A DNA stretch of 64,000 bases, from the NCBI GenBank assembly GCA_019925095.2, contig CM034413.1, positions 12,359,001-12,423,000 on the forward strand. Reading direction: 5' to 3'. Under the pieces are notes generated by a model. The model saw only the letters and a list, made by a program, of their open reading frames with translations. It made no database searches and had not been told where the DNA came from. Every line of letters starts with the position of its first letter. Position 1 is the stretch's first letter. Below, one piece after another: positions 9,903 through 20,170 of the stretch. This stretch comes from Dendrolimus kikuchii. Its lineage: Eukaryota; Arthropoda; Insecta; Lepidoptera; Lasiocampidae. Made by a program: the position numbers and the translations under genes.

Positions 9903-10098
9903 TTATATATATAATTCTTCTGTACGTGTGTTGACAGTGAACTCCTAAACGGCTGGACCGAATTGAATGATTTTTTTGTGTGTGTTCAAGTGGATTCGAG
10001 GATGGTTTAGATTCACAATTGGACCCGGTAGATGGCGCTGCAATCGGGTTCTAAATTTTATTTCTTCAGGGCAGAACAACGTCTGCGGGGACAGCTAG
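9903..10098 (+). mobile_element. Helitron-like unit abutting the previous one
   Basis: Starts immediately at the preceding CTAG (TTATATATATAATTCTTCTG, so TT rather than TC). It ends GGGCAGAACAACGTCTGCGG..CAGCTAG at 10098. The 3' half is like the 209-bp units at 29196-30031. Confidence 0.7.
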
Positions 10099-10133
10099 TA
10101 TACTTATATATATTCAATCGTCATAACATCTTA

Positions 10134-10386
10134 TCTTATACTAATATATAAAGCTGAAGAGTTTGTTTGTTTGCTTGAACGCGCTAATCTCAGGACTGCT
10201 GGTCTGATTGGAAAAAATATTTCAGTGTTAGATAGCCCATTTATTGAGGAAGGCTATAGGCTATATATCATCACGCTAAGATCAATAGTAGCGGAGCACC
10301 AATGAAGAATGATTCAAAATCGGGTAAGTTTTTTTAACTTACTTTTTTTACTATTCCACGCGGACGAAGTCGCGGGCAGAAGCTAG
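10134..10386 (+). mobile_element. non-autonomous Helitron (second subfamily)
   Basis: A|TCTTATACTAATATATAAAG at the 5' end. The 3' end has a hairpin (CCACGCGGACGAAGTCGCGGGC) and then AGAAGCTAG|T. 253 bp. 18775-19024 is an almost full inverted copy; 35933 and 42947 are truncated copies. Confidence 0.85.
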
Positions 10387-10546
10387 TATAATATAATACG
10401 CAGTTCTTATGAATTTAGTCACAACACAGATAAAAATGTCGATTTGTTGACATGTTATTATCTTGTTCAATGTTCGCAAGGCCTGTATCAACGGCGCCTT
10501 ATTAAGTAAGTTGATCCTGCCGTAGGGTATTACGAACATTTCCCGT

Positions 10547-10636
10547 AATACCGCTGCAGGGGCCCTCTAGCATCTAAGGAGCAGGAGTCTTCACCCCTGT
10601 TGACGAAGTGAGTTTGCCTCTCCCGGGGCAGTTGAA
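10547..10636 (+). repeat. R1-type 3'-UTR duplicate
   Basis: CGCTGCAGGGGCCCTCTAGC and the next ~70 bp repeat 10932-11012 almost exactly, upstream of the R1-type ORF end. It may be the tail of a neighbouring copy or a local duplication. Confidence 0.65.
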
Positions 10637-10659
10637 GTGCTTAAGACACGGCGTTTCAT

Positions 10660-10929
10660 ACGCTAGTCGAGAGCGCAGCATGGGCACCACAGAGGTTCGA
10701 GCTCGAGACAATAGTAGGTCCGATCGAGTCTCTCGGCAATCTGGTGCAAGCCATGCTGCAGAGCGATGATCATTGGGTGGGTGCGTCCAATTTCTGCGAG
10801 GCTGTTATGTCTCAAAAGGAGGCCGCAGAACGAGATGGGGAGAGAGGTACAAGTGCGCATGCGTCTCACGGGTACCGACGTCAGTCAGGGCCCCGGAGGC
10901 GCAGATATGCGCATGACTTCCCTCCTTGA
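10660..10929 (+). pseudogene. R1-clade LINE ORF2 C-terminus
   Basis: One frame gives LVQAMLQSDDHWVGASNFCE, then AVMSQKEAAERDGERGTSAHA and RRRRYAHDFPP before a stop at 10929. The pattern W-x-x-x-x-x-F-C-(E)-x-V-M-x-x-K-E-A-A-E-R followed by an arginine-rich tail is characteristic of the C-terminal end of R1/TRAS/SART-clade ORF2. No RT or endonuclease is attached, so this is a heavily 5'-truncated copy with its 3' UTR following. Confidence 0.65.
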
Positions 10930-11240
10930 AAATATCGCTGCAGGGGCCCTCTAGCATCTAGGGAGCAGAGGAATCTTCACCCCTGTTGACGAAGTGAGTT
11001 TGCCTCTCCCGGGGCATTCTCAAGCACTGATGCGTTAGGATCAGCGTGGGCATAACTACGTTCTAAGTCTCACGCTCTTCCTGCCATAAGCGCGGGGCAC
11101 ATGGGAGAAGGGTGGTTTTAGTGGAGTATTGAGTCTTCGAGTCTCCACACAAGCCGGCGATTTGACTCTGGTGCCCATTCGTGGTGTCACCTCTCGTCGC
11201 TTTGGTCTAATCCCCTAGTAAAGGACCCGATAGTGTGCGA
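10930..11240 (+). repeat. R1-type 3' UTR
   Basis: GC-rich sequence following the R1-type stop codon. It shares 80 bp with 10547-10627 and is diverged from 7195-7510. Confidence 0.55.
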
Positions 11241-11267
11241 AACGCATTTCTCCCCATCAAAGAAAAA

Positions 11268-11864
11268 AGGGATGGAAGGTACACCACTGATATCGAAAGA
11301 AGAGTGAATTTGGGGAATAGTGTGAATGGAGCGTTAGGTAAACTTCTAGCCAGCCTTTTCTTCTCAGCCAGAAGGCTCAGCTTGCCATACACAACGCGGT
11401 GCTGGTACCTACGCTCACGTATGGAAGCGAAAGTTGGGTATGGAAGAGAGAGCATGAAAGTAGAGTAAACGCGGTCGAGATGCGAGCACTGCGCAAAATC
11501 TGCGGAGTGACGCTCGCGGACCGCGTTCGTAATACCGAAGTAAGAAAGAGAGTTGGTCTGAAAGAGTGTCGGGGTGAAGGTAAAGAAAGGAATGCTCCGG
11601 TGGTTCGGGCATGTGGAAAGAATGTACTAAACAGATATACAATGCATGCAGAAGTCATGGAAGGCCACGACACACCTTCCATGATCAAATTGATCGTGTA
11701 CTAGCAGAAGGTGATGTCAGGAGCCTTAAGAACAGACGAGCGTGCATGACAAGAGCTATGAACGTCAAAGAAGCAAGTGAGGTGTGTAAGAATAAGCCTG
11801 AATGGCGCTCTGTTGTTCGTGACTACCCCGCAAGGGAACTGGCGTGAAATTATGTATGTATGTA
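11268..11864 (+). mobile_element. Family R (RTE) 5'-truncated copy
   Basis: Corresponds to 53818-54440 of the long RTE ORF (GGGATGGAAGGTACACC...GCGTGAA.TTATGTATGTATG). Internal deletions remove the segment around the HDERMTKQIYNAKVDG codons, and frameshifts are present, so the reading is broken into pieces. Confidence 0.85.
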
Positions 11865-12111
11865 AAAAAAATGGTACTACGAACATTGGTGGCTGCCTAC
11901 GTCCCATTACAAAATTCGCCGGAATGTTCAATTTGATTTCAGCTAATACCCCTGGGGTAAAAAATTTACCTCTTACCAATTTAAATAAATAGGAGACCAA
12001 TGCAAACTTTCGTCTGGATGCTGAAATATTATACCCAACCATGCCTAAGACAAAGAAGGTGGGGTACATCAGAGGATAAAATGGGTAAACACCATAAAGT
12101 GTAAGTCATTT
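11865..12111. other. no recognisable feature
   Basis: Short spacer between repeats. Confidence 0.4.
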
Positions 12112-12336
12112 GCCAGGTGGTAGGGCATTTGCCCGACTGGATGGCTACCACCCCTCCTCTAAAGTATATCGCCATAACAACCTTGAGTTGTGTTCCGGCA
12201 TTAGTGACCAGGTTCCTGTCCCCCTTAAGAGAGCAGCAGTGTCGTTATAGCACCTTTGGTGTTGCAAATGTCCAAAGGCGATGGTAACCGCTTTCCATCA
12301 AGTGGGCCGTCTGCCTGTCTGCTGAACTCTTTTATT
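12112..12336 (+). repeat. Family A repeat, 5'-truncated
   Basis: GCCAGGTGGTAGGGCATTTG to CTGCTGAACTC. Confidence 0.85.
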
Positions 12337-12394
12337 TTGTATGCGCTCCAACATGAGACTATATTTAGTCTCATGTGGAGCAATGTGGAGAAAT

Positions 12395-12552
12395 TAAAAC
12401 AGCAGTTCCGTAATTACTTCAATTTTGATGAAATTTTGTGTTTTAGATTCGAGAATGGTTTAGATAAAAATTGGTCCCGGTTGATGGCGCTACAATCGGT
12501 TTCGAGATTTTTACTTTTTAAGGGCAAGACAACGTCTGCCGGGTACAGCTAG
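12395..12552 (+). mobile_element. truncated Helitron 3' end
   Basis: The last ~150 bp of the 9490-type family, ending GGGCAAGACAACGTCTGCC..CAGCTAG|T. The 5' end is not found. Confidence 0.65.
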
Positions 12553-12939
12553 TAAAATATAAATTTTATTACAGTAAAAAACCTCGAAGGAATGAAACTT
12601 AATTAAGTACTAAACCTTGTACCACGTCTCTTTAATTAAATTATTGAAGCATAGCACAAATTAAGTTCAGGCAACGTTTAAGTAAGCCCAAGTTATGTAT
12701 AAGTAACACTTATTCCAAACAATGACTCTTAATTACATAGAAGGTTGTGTTATATGTGATTTAAGGTGATTATTTTAGTGATGGGAACGTTAGTTTGTTT
12801 TATTATAAATATCGATAAAACACTATAATCTAAACGGCAATAAATTGATAGAATCTGCATAAAATTATCGATACGCTCATTGACATTAAAACGTTAACTT
12901 AGTATGTTATTTAAAATATTTTAACTTTACATACATTTT
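12553..12939. other. no recognisable feature
   Basis: AT-rich; nothing recognised. Confidence 0.4.
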
Positions 12940-13242
12940 ATCCGTGCAGGAACGGAGAAAGAATACAATTTCCTGCGGCCGGGCGGCCTGTCGTAAGAGG
13001 CGACAAAACAACCCATAGCCAGGTGGTAGGGCATTTGCCCGACTGGATGGCTACTACCCCTGGTCTAAAGTATGTCGCCCTAACAACCTTGAGTTGTGTT
13101 CCGGCACTAGTGACCAGGTTCCAGTTTCCCTTAAGAGAGCAGCAGCGCATTTGTAGCGACTTTGCTGTAGCAAATGTCCAACGGCGATGGTGACCGCTCT
13201 CCATCAAGTGGGCCGTCTGCCTGTATGCTGAACTCCAACAAT
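12940..13242 (+). repeat. Family A repeat, near full length
   Basis: ATCCGTGCAGGAACGGAGAA to CTGCTGAACTCC; no A-tail remains. Confidence 0.85.
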
Positions 13243-13411
13243 TAAAAGAAAGATATCTTTTTTTTACTTTAAAGTGTTTTTGTACATGCGCCAATACAAT
13301 CTTTAAAAAGTTATTGCTTCTTCAAATGCGATCACTGAGGTACATCTTCACTGAAGTTATTACATTTGAGGTAGTCAGAAATGAGCCAAGAATGTCACTA
13401 AACATGACAAA

Positions 13412-13563
13412 ATTCCGTGCAGGAACGGAGAAAGAATACAATTTCCTGCGTTAGGGCGGCCTGTCGTAAGAGGCGATAAAATAACCCACAGCCAAGTGGT
13501 AGGGCGTTTGCCGGACTGGACGGCTACCACACCTGGTCTAAAGTATGTCGCCATAACAACCAT
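13412..13563 (+). repeat. Family A repeat, 5' half
   Basis: CCGTGCAGGAACGGAGAAAG to CGCCATAACAACC, then unrelated sequence. The stretch at 13680-13740 (CTTCGCAACGTGTTGATGC) is related to a segment at 2410-2460. Confidence 0.8.
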
Positions 13564-13885
13564 TTCAAATTGATCAAATTCAAATTCAAAAGTTTTTATT
13601 CAAAATAAGTTCCACTGGAGAACACTTTTTGAAGGTCACACATGTAAGTTAAAATTTATTTTTTTACTTCCTATTCTATGTACATAGCTTCGCAACGTGT
13701 TGATGCTGTAAAGGAGAAGAAGCGGCAAGAAACTCCCCAGCAACACGTCTAGCTAAATATTGTTTTTCTTTATATTTTATATTCTATTTATATCTCATAT
13801 TCTTTTTTTTATACGTTTTGTACAGAAGTATGTTACAGAATTACTTTTTGAAGAATTAATGGAGTTGTAGCAAACAATGCACCAT

Positions 13886-14050
13886 GAACTGTGTTCCGGC
13901 ATTAGTGACCAGATTCCACCAGTCTCCCTTAAGAGCATAGCAGCAGCGCATTTGTGGCACCTTTGGTGTTGCAAATGTTCATAGGCGATGGTAACCGCTT
14001 TCCATCAAGTAGGCCGTCTGCCTGTCTGCTGAAATCTTGCAATAAAAAAA
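13886..14050 (+). repeat. Family A repeat, 3' half with A-tail
   Basis: GAACTGTGTTCCGGCATTAG to TCTTGCAATAAAAAAAA. Confidence 0.85.
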
Positions 14051-14444
14051 AACAATTATATCTATTACTCTATTTCCAATTTTTAATTTTTTTCTAATAA
14101 AAAAGTGTAAAATATTATTTTATAATAATAGATATAGACAGACATATATAACACTTTATTATTCACAAAACAGAAATTATAAAAATTCACAGCGAGAAAA
14201 TAGTAATAATATCTACACTAGAATATTACAAAAAAATCATCTAAACTACAAAACTCAAACAATTATTACTACTTCATGATCGGTGGTTATTTTACAGTTT
14301 AGCTCGACTGACATAAATTTCTAGTTCTCATGAAATTAAATGTGAATTCAACCAATAAATAAGATTTTACTATAATTTAATAAGTGAAATGCTATTAAAA
14401 TCCAAACGGTCATTTCATTAAATGTAGTCATTTTGATATGTTAA
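14051..14444. other. no recognisable feature
   Basis: Very AT-rich; nothing recognised. Confidence 0.4.
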
Positions 14445-14520
14445 AATTGTCCATAGACGATGATAACCGCTTTCCGTCAAGTGGGCCGTCTGCCTGTCTG
14501 CTGAACTCAGCAATAAAAAA
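14445..14520 (+). repeat. Family A repeat, 3' end only
   Basis: TTGTCCATAGACGATGATAA to CTCAGCAATAAAAAA. Confidence 0.8.
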
Positions 14521-14736
14521 ATTGTCGCCTTTTGCACTGTATTATTAAATTGATTAATTACATAGTCTTCGGTTGTAGAAAAACTTGTTTCTGTGTCTTC
14601 AAATTTTTTTACTGCCCTCAAATAATCTTGTTGTCGCGAAATCTCGGGTTGTGTTAATACAAATTAAAGTACAATCTTGTTTCATATAAATTCTTCAATA
14701 CGTATAATAAAATGCGCCTCATATAATAATAATATT

Positions 14737-15003
14737 TTACCATTTGAATAGACACGAAAAATGATTTCCCAATTCTTTATAGCTGCAATAAAGCAGACGA
14801 GCAGACGGCCAACTAGTTGGAAAACGGTTATTGTCGCCTATGGTCTTATGCAGCACGAGAGATGTCATCAACGTGGTATCGGCCTGAAAGAGATTTTCGG
14901 ACACCCTTTTTAAAAAACTCTTATCATAGCGCAGTGGGGAACCATCAGCTGGGAGCTTATTCCAACTCCCCGCAGTGCGCAACGTTCTTGAGAAACGTTG
15001 CAT
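14737..15003 (-). pseudogene. LINE C-terminal remnant fused to a Family A-like tail
   Basis: The minus-strand reading begins FSRTLRTAGSWNKLPADGSP and continues LRYDKSFLKRVSENL. The (T/R)xR.WNxLPxxxFPxxYDxxxFK motif is the C-terminal tail of many Jockey/CR1 ORF2s. Downstream it passes into a variant of the Family A 3' end (GGCGACAATAACCG..CCAACTAGTTGGCCGTCTGC). This suggests that the dispersed Family A copies are 3' ends of such a LINE. Confidence 0.5.
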
Positions 15004-15099
15004 ATTTGAGCGAAGCGACTATCTATAGGTCTATTATGGAATGGATAAGACTTTATTGCTCAACAACTAACCAATTACAAAAATGCACGATTAAAATAT

Positions 15100-15257
15100 T
15101 GTCAGGAGCCTTAAGAACATACGAGCGTGCATGTCAAGAGTTATGAATGTCAAAGAAGCAAGTGAGGTGTGTAAGAATAAGCCTAAATGGCGCTCTGTTG
15201 TTCGTGCCTACCCCGCAAGGGAACTGGCGTGAAGTTATGTATGTATGTATGTATGTA
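15100..15257 (+). mobile_element. Family R (RTE) 3' end
   Basis: TGTCAGGAGCCTTAAGAACA to the (TATG)n tail, about 155 bp. 5'-truncated. Confidence 0.85.
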
Positions 15258-16029
15258 CAATATTGTTATGGTAAAAACAAAAGACGGCCTTATCGCCTAA
15301 AGCAAACTCTTCCAGGTAACTTAACATAAAGAATATTTTAAACTGTCGTAGATGGTGCAGTATTAGATAGGCCGTAACTTAAATATACATACTTAAACTG
15401 CTTTATATTTTTTGCATCGGTAATTATAATTATTGTAAAAGTAAAATAACATTTTAATCACGCGTAATTAATAAGCTCTCGAGTACTCTGACTAAAGTTC
15501 AAATAAAAAAATCATTTATCGAAATATCACTTCCCCGCTCTATCAAAATTTCGCAACAGTGAGGAGCACGTTCGATCGTAATCGATATGAATCGAGACGC
15601 CCAATCGAGAGCAAGGTCTCGCATTAATCCGGATAACGATCATCGCATACCGATACCCTTTCTAAACTGCAAATTGAACGCCAAATTAGAAGAAAATGTT
15701 TTTTTATTATTTTTTTGGGTTCCTCCGTTCCAATTTGCGAAGCTGGCAAGCAGGCAGTGTATATGTATAACTGTTCTTCTATCATTATGGTATATAGTTA
15801 ACCGCATAATGCATTATTAGCCAAGCCCTTTGTAGCTGCAATACATTTCTTCATCCCATACTTATAATACCGAATACAGATGTTAGTTACAGTATAGATC
15901 GGTTAGTTCAAGCGTGTTATTATGCTTGAAAATGTGCAAATAAGCGTACGAAAATCAAAGTCTCGTATAACATAACTTATCTGGAATGAATCTTTTGTTA
16001 TCTTTTTTTATATCATTCATACCAGCTAA
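15258..16029. other. no recognisable feature
   Basis: Contains a 30-bp piece (CGGCCTTATCGCC..CTCTTCCAGG, about 15282-15320) of a dispersed hairpin motif also found at 45163-45330, 55200-55260 and 60910-60955. Otherwise unassigned. Confidence 0.4.
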
Positions 16030-16290
16030 TTATATATAGTAAGTACAGGACCGGACCTAAAACAATACCCTCTGGTATTCCAGAGTTTTAATTTCCCTTA
16101 TTCTGAAATCCTGTCTTCTTGACGTGCTCATTTAAGTACTTTGTTACAAATATGTGCTTCTATGATATCTTATTATATTCTATTAATATTGCCTTGGTAG
16201 CATTTTCTGTGTATTTCCATACCTCGTGCCACACTTTATCGAAAGCTTCTGCTACATCTAAGAAAATTGTAGTACCCAATTTTGTTCTCT
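16030..16290 (-). pseudogene. Jockey-type RT fragment
   Basis: The minus-strand reading contains IFLDVAEAFDKVWHEV (RT motif A). Nearer the 3' side it contains GIPEGIVLGPVLTI (motif B with Q changed to E). The spacing is shorter than in intact elements and stops intervene. The motif A wording FLDVxxAFDKVWH matches the Jockey element at 21810-24494, although this is a different, decayed copy. Confidence 0.6.
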
Positions 16291-16809
16291 AAAGATTTTT
16301 TATTATCTGATAATATTTTTATGTTTAATGGCAAGAAAAAAAATTAGTCCTAAGCTATCTAGTTATTTAGATTTTAAGACCACTTCAGAGTTTCGACATT
16401 TGCAATATTACTGTTGACATTCATATTAGAGACTAATCTTAAGTATTATACATTTAGTAACTTATATCTTCAAAAAACTCAAAGTTAAAGAAAGGGGCAC
16501 TTTAACAAAGAGACTTGGTTTTCCAAAATGCGTGCGGTGTTGAAATTTCAGGAACAACTAGAACTTTCCCCACGACTTCGCTGCGCATCAAAACATCAAT
16601 AACCCCAATTTCAACAAAATCGTCCAATAATTTCTTTGTGGCCTAATGCGTTTGTAGAAGTACGGAATCATCTAAAATAAATTTGTCTAAAGATGACCTG
16701 CCTTTCGATCGATACGCAAGCAACGTAATATCATGAAATGAAAGTCGTGAGCTACTGATTAATCTTTTGAAAACTAGTTATTATTAATTGATTTCTATGT
16801 TTAAAAGGT
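16291..16809. other. no recognisable feature
   Basis: Nothing recognised on either strand. Confidence 0.4.
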
Positions 16810-17057
16810 ACTCACAGTGGTCACTACTTCGAGGGGCAAATACAAGTGTATTCCTCAGAGTTTCACTCGACTAGGAGAACCTGCCCGTGGGGGCGGGCCA
16901 CGCCAATTGGAGTCGCAGCGAAAAACTCGCACACCCTGCCCCGCCGTAGTCTCCGTGCGGTGGATTTCCGGAAACGAATTTCCCTTTGAAAAAAAGGGGA
17001 CTTCACTCCTTTTTCTCTTCAAGCCACAACGTGTTGCGAAGCGGTGGTAAATTATAA
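16810..17057 (+). repeat. GC-rich dispersed segment
   Basis: An open frame of 77 codons runs across it, without a recognisable domain. Its 3' end (CAAGCCACAACGTGTTGCGAAGCGGTGG) is the reverse complement of 2405-2435, so it is repeat-derived rather than a gene. Confidence 0.45.
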
Positions 17058-17295
17058 CTTTTTTTTTATTGCAGGAGATCAGCAGACAGGCAGATGGCCC
17101 ACTTGATGGAAAGCGGTTACCATCGCCTATGGACATTTGCAACACTAAAGGTGCTACAAATGCGCTGCTGCTCTCTTAAGGGAGACTGGAACCTGGTTAC
17201 TAATGCCGGAACATAACTCGAAGGTTGTTATGGCGACATACTTTAGACCAGGGGTGGTAGCCATCCAGTCGGGCAAATGCCCTACCACCTGGCAA
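17058..17295 (-). repeat. Family A repeat, 5'-truncated
   Basis: T-run and GCAGGAGATCAGCAGACAGG to CCCTACCACCTGG. Confidence 0.85.
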
Positions 17296-17299
17296 AACC

Positions 17300-17445
17300 A
17301 TAAACAAAAATTTAAACTAAATAATTAAAATGAACAAGTTGGCGGTAGGCTAACTAAATAAAACTTTAACAATATTCGTTGACAATTGACATCGTTGTCT
17401 CTGAAAAGTGGCTGAAACGTCGGAATAACCAAAACGTATACAAGT
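17300..17445 (-). repeat. Family B repeat
   Basis: Inverse of 1575-1722 and 43740-43890 (CTGAAAAGTGGCTGAAACGTC near its right end). Confidence 0.7.
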
Positions 17446-17826
17446 AACGAAAACTTAAGAAAATATAGTATTATTCAAAGTTTACGAAATTAAATCACTC
17501 TTCACGTTCTAACATAACAATTCTTTGAGGTTATATTTACTAAATTATTTTGTACTACGTAAATAGTTGACGTTTTTAATAATGTACTATCACCATTAAA
17601 AACCAACTACTCTAGTCGCCAAAGATATTAAATTTTTTAACTCGGCATACTTCAATTCGTCTACAACAGCTACATTCATACCATACCCTTTGTCTATATC
17701 AGCGCCATTGTGGACGGTTTTTGAACTGTTATTACAGCTTACGACTGGACACTTCTTCAACCAACGCCTATATGAGATAGTAAATACTTAATACAAGTCA
17801 TTTGTCATCTAATCTGCAGCAATTTT
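17446..17826. other. no recognisable feature
   Basis: AT-rich; nothing recognised. Confidence 0.4.
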
Positions 17827-18115
17827 TATCCGTGCAGGAACGGAGAAAGAATACAATTTCCTGCGGCCGGGCGGGCTGTCGTAAGAGGCGACTAAACAAC
17901 CCACAGCCAGGTGGTAGGGCGTTTGCCCGACTGGATGGCTACCACCCCTGGTCTAGAGCATGCCGCCATAACAACTTTGAGTTGTGTTCCGGCATTAGTG
18001 ACCAGGTTCCAGACTCACTTAAGAGAGCAGCAGCGCATTTGTAGCACCTTTGGTGTTGCAAGTGTCCATAGGCGACTGTCAAGTGGGCCGTCTGCCTGTC
18101 TGCTGATCTCCTGCA

Positions 18116-18120
<5 letters not shown>
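17827..18120 (+). repeat. Family A repeat, near full length
   Basis: ATCCGTGCAGGAACGGAGAA to ATCTCCTGCAATAAA, running into (TA)n at about 18118-18164. Confidence 0.85.

Positions 18121-18164
<44 letters not shown>
18118..18164. repeat. (TA)n microsatellite
   Basis: Replaces the expected A-tail of the adjacent Family A copy. Confidence 0.9.
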
Positions 18165-18180
18165 AGTTTATTTATAATTG

Positions 18181-18422
18181 ACGGCCCCTGTGGTTGAGCG
18201 GGCTAAGCCTTTGCCGGCCTACCTCACAACAACGCAGAGGCTCCGGGTTCGATTCCTGGTATAGTAAATTTGGGAAACGTATTTTCTCCGTTATTTACTA
18301 TGGTCTGGGGGTCTGGGATCGGCCCTATAGTAGTCCGTTGTATATTACCCATAGCACAAGCGTGACTTGCTTAATTTGGGGATATACAATATGTGTGTTT
18401 GTCTGCCGATTATTATTATTAT
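18181..18422 (+). mobile_element. tRNA-derived SINE
   Basis: The head carries Pol III promoter elements: a box A-like TGGTTGAGCGGGC near 18191 and a perfect box B, GGTTCGATTCC, at about 18246. A unique body follows (TACTATGGTCTGGG..GGGATCGG) and a (ATT)n tail. 55392-55620 is an inverted full copy; 848-895 and 60195-60330 are fragments. Confidence 0.8.
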
Positions 18423-18621
18423 AATTACCTATATAATAGTATTTTTAAGATAGTTTAGTTTATAATTTTATTTTATTTTAAAACTGGTATACTTGAATGT
18501 ATGAATAAAAACTAACAAAACAGTTACAGATAAATATGAAATAAATTTCTTTAAAACAATAATTTTTCAACAGAGCATGCGCTAACTGTTTTGAAGTATG
18601 GTCCAGAATACACTATTTAGT

Positions 18622-18742
18622 ATAAAGCATACATACATACATAACTTCACGCCAGTTCCCTTGCGGGGTAGGCACGTACAACAGAGTGCCATTTAGGCTT
18701 ATTCTTACACACCTCACTTGCCTCTTTGACATTCATAAAGCA
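18622..18742 (-). mobile_element. Family R (RTE) 3' end with 8-bp TSD
   Basis: About 105 bp of the RTE 3' end with a (CATA)n tail, bounded by ATAAAGCA at 18622-18629 and 18735-18742. Confidence 0.8.
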
Positions 18743-18774
18743 ACAATTTAATAATACATACATTTATAAAATCA

Positions 18775-19024
18775 CTAGCTTCTGCCCGCGACTTCGTTCG
18801 CGTGGAATAGTTTTAAAAAAATAAGTTAAAAAAACCCCCGATTTTGAAACATTCTTCATTGGTGCTCCGCTCCTATTGGTGTTAGCGTGATGATATATAG
18901 TCTATAGCTTTTCTCGATAAATGGACTATCTAAAACTGAAAGAATTTTTCAAATCAGACCAGTAGTTTCTGAGATTAGCGCGTTCAAACAAACAAACTCT
19001 TCAGCTTTATATATTAGTATAAGA
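18775..19024 (-). mobile_element. non-autonomous Helitron (10134 subfamily)
   Basis: On the minus strand it reads A|TCTTATACTAATATATAAAG..CGAAGTCGCGGGCAGAAGCTAG|T. Both ends are intact and the length is about 250 bp. Confidence 0.85.
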
Positions 19025-19115
19025 TTGTAGCAAAACACCAAACGAAACAAACGTATATCTATGAATTAACCAAATTATAATAAATAAATTCCTAAAGTCA
19101 TATAGCATTTGTGTT

Positions 19116-19430
19116 TTTTTTTATTGCAGGAGATCAGCAGACAGGCAGACGGCCCACTTGATGGAAAGTGGTTACCTTCGCCTATGGACATTTGCAACAC
19201 TAAAGTTGCTACAAATGCGCTGCTGCTCTCTTAAGTGAGTCTGGAACCTGGTCACTAATACCGGAACACAACTCAAGGTTGTTACGGCGACATACTTTAG
19301 ACCAGGGGTAGTAGCCATCCAGTCGGGCAAATGCCCTACCACCTGGCTGTGGGTTGTTAAGTTGCCTCTTACGACAGGCCGCCCGGCCGCAGGAAATTGT
19401 ATTCTTTCTCCGTTCCTGCACGGATAAAAT
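19116..19430 (-). repeat. Family A repeat, full length
   Basis: T-run and ATTGCAGGAGATCAGCAGAC to GTTCCTGCACGGATAA. Confidence 0.9.
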
Positions 19431-19662
19431 GTGTCATGTCTAAGATCGCATTGTGCGTTTTGATGAGCATTAAGAAATTTCTTAACTTTGATCCTAAAGA
19501 AACACTAATCAGGAAGTCAAGATTATTTGACGACACGTTCACAATCGACACAATCTTCGTCACCGCTGTCATTATAGTACGTACATGGCTCGCAACGAGC
19601 CGACAAAGCGAAAAACAATGTACACGCGGCTTTACATAATCTAATCGAGTGGAACCCTGAGG

Positions 19663-19922
19663 AATACATACATACATACATAACTTCACGCCAGTTCCCT
19701 TGCGGGGTAGGCACGAACAACAGAGCGCCATTCGGGCTTATTCTTACACAGCTCACTCGCTTCTTTGACATTCATAGCTCTTGTCATGCACGCTCGTCTG
19801 TTCTTAAGGCTCCTGACATCACCTTCTGCTAGAACACGATCAATTTGATCATGGAAGGTGTGTCGTGGCCTTCCATCACTTCTGCATCCATCCATTTTTG
19901 CATTGTACATCTGTTTAGTCAT
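19663..19922 (-). mobile_element. Family R (RTE) 5'-truncated copy
   Basis: (CATA)n tail at the left, similarity ending at ACTAAACAGATGTACAATGC on the minus strand. No clear TSD. Confidence 0.8.
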
Positions 19923-20117
19923 ACACTACATACAGTAATACACTAGTATTTAATATAATAAAATTAGTTTCCCTTTCATTAAAGTGTCCTTAAAATGATC
20001 TTAAAGCACTTAGCGATAAAACGAACCGATTTGCGAAATAAACATCAGAAGTACTTATTACATTATTCGGCCGTATCTCTGTGCGGACAGCAGACTGGCG
20101 TCAAAACCTTTGTAAAA

Positions 20118-20157
20118 CTAGCGGTTAAGCAGACGTTGTCCTGCCCTGAATAAACTG
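20118..20157 (-). mobile_element. Helitron 3'-end remnant
   Basis: Inverted CTAG followed by CAGACGTTGTCCTGCC, the hairpin end of the 9490-type family. Confidence 0.5.
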
Positions 20158-20170
20158 AGTGTCATACTTA

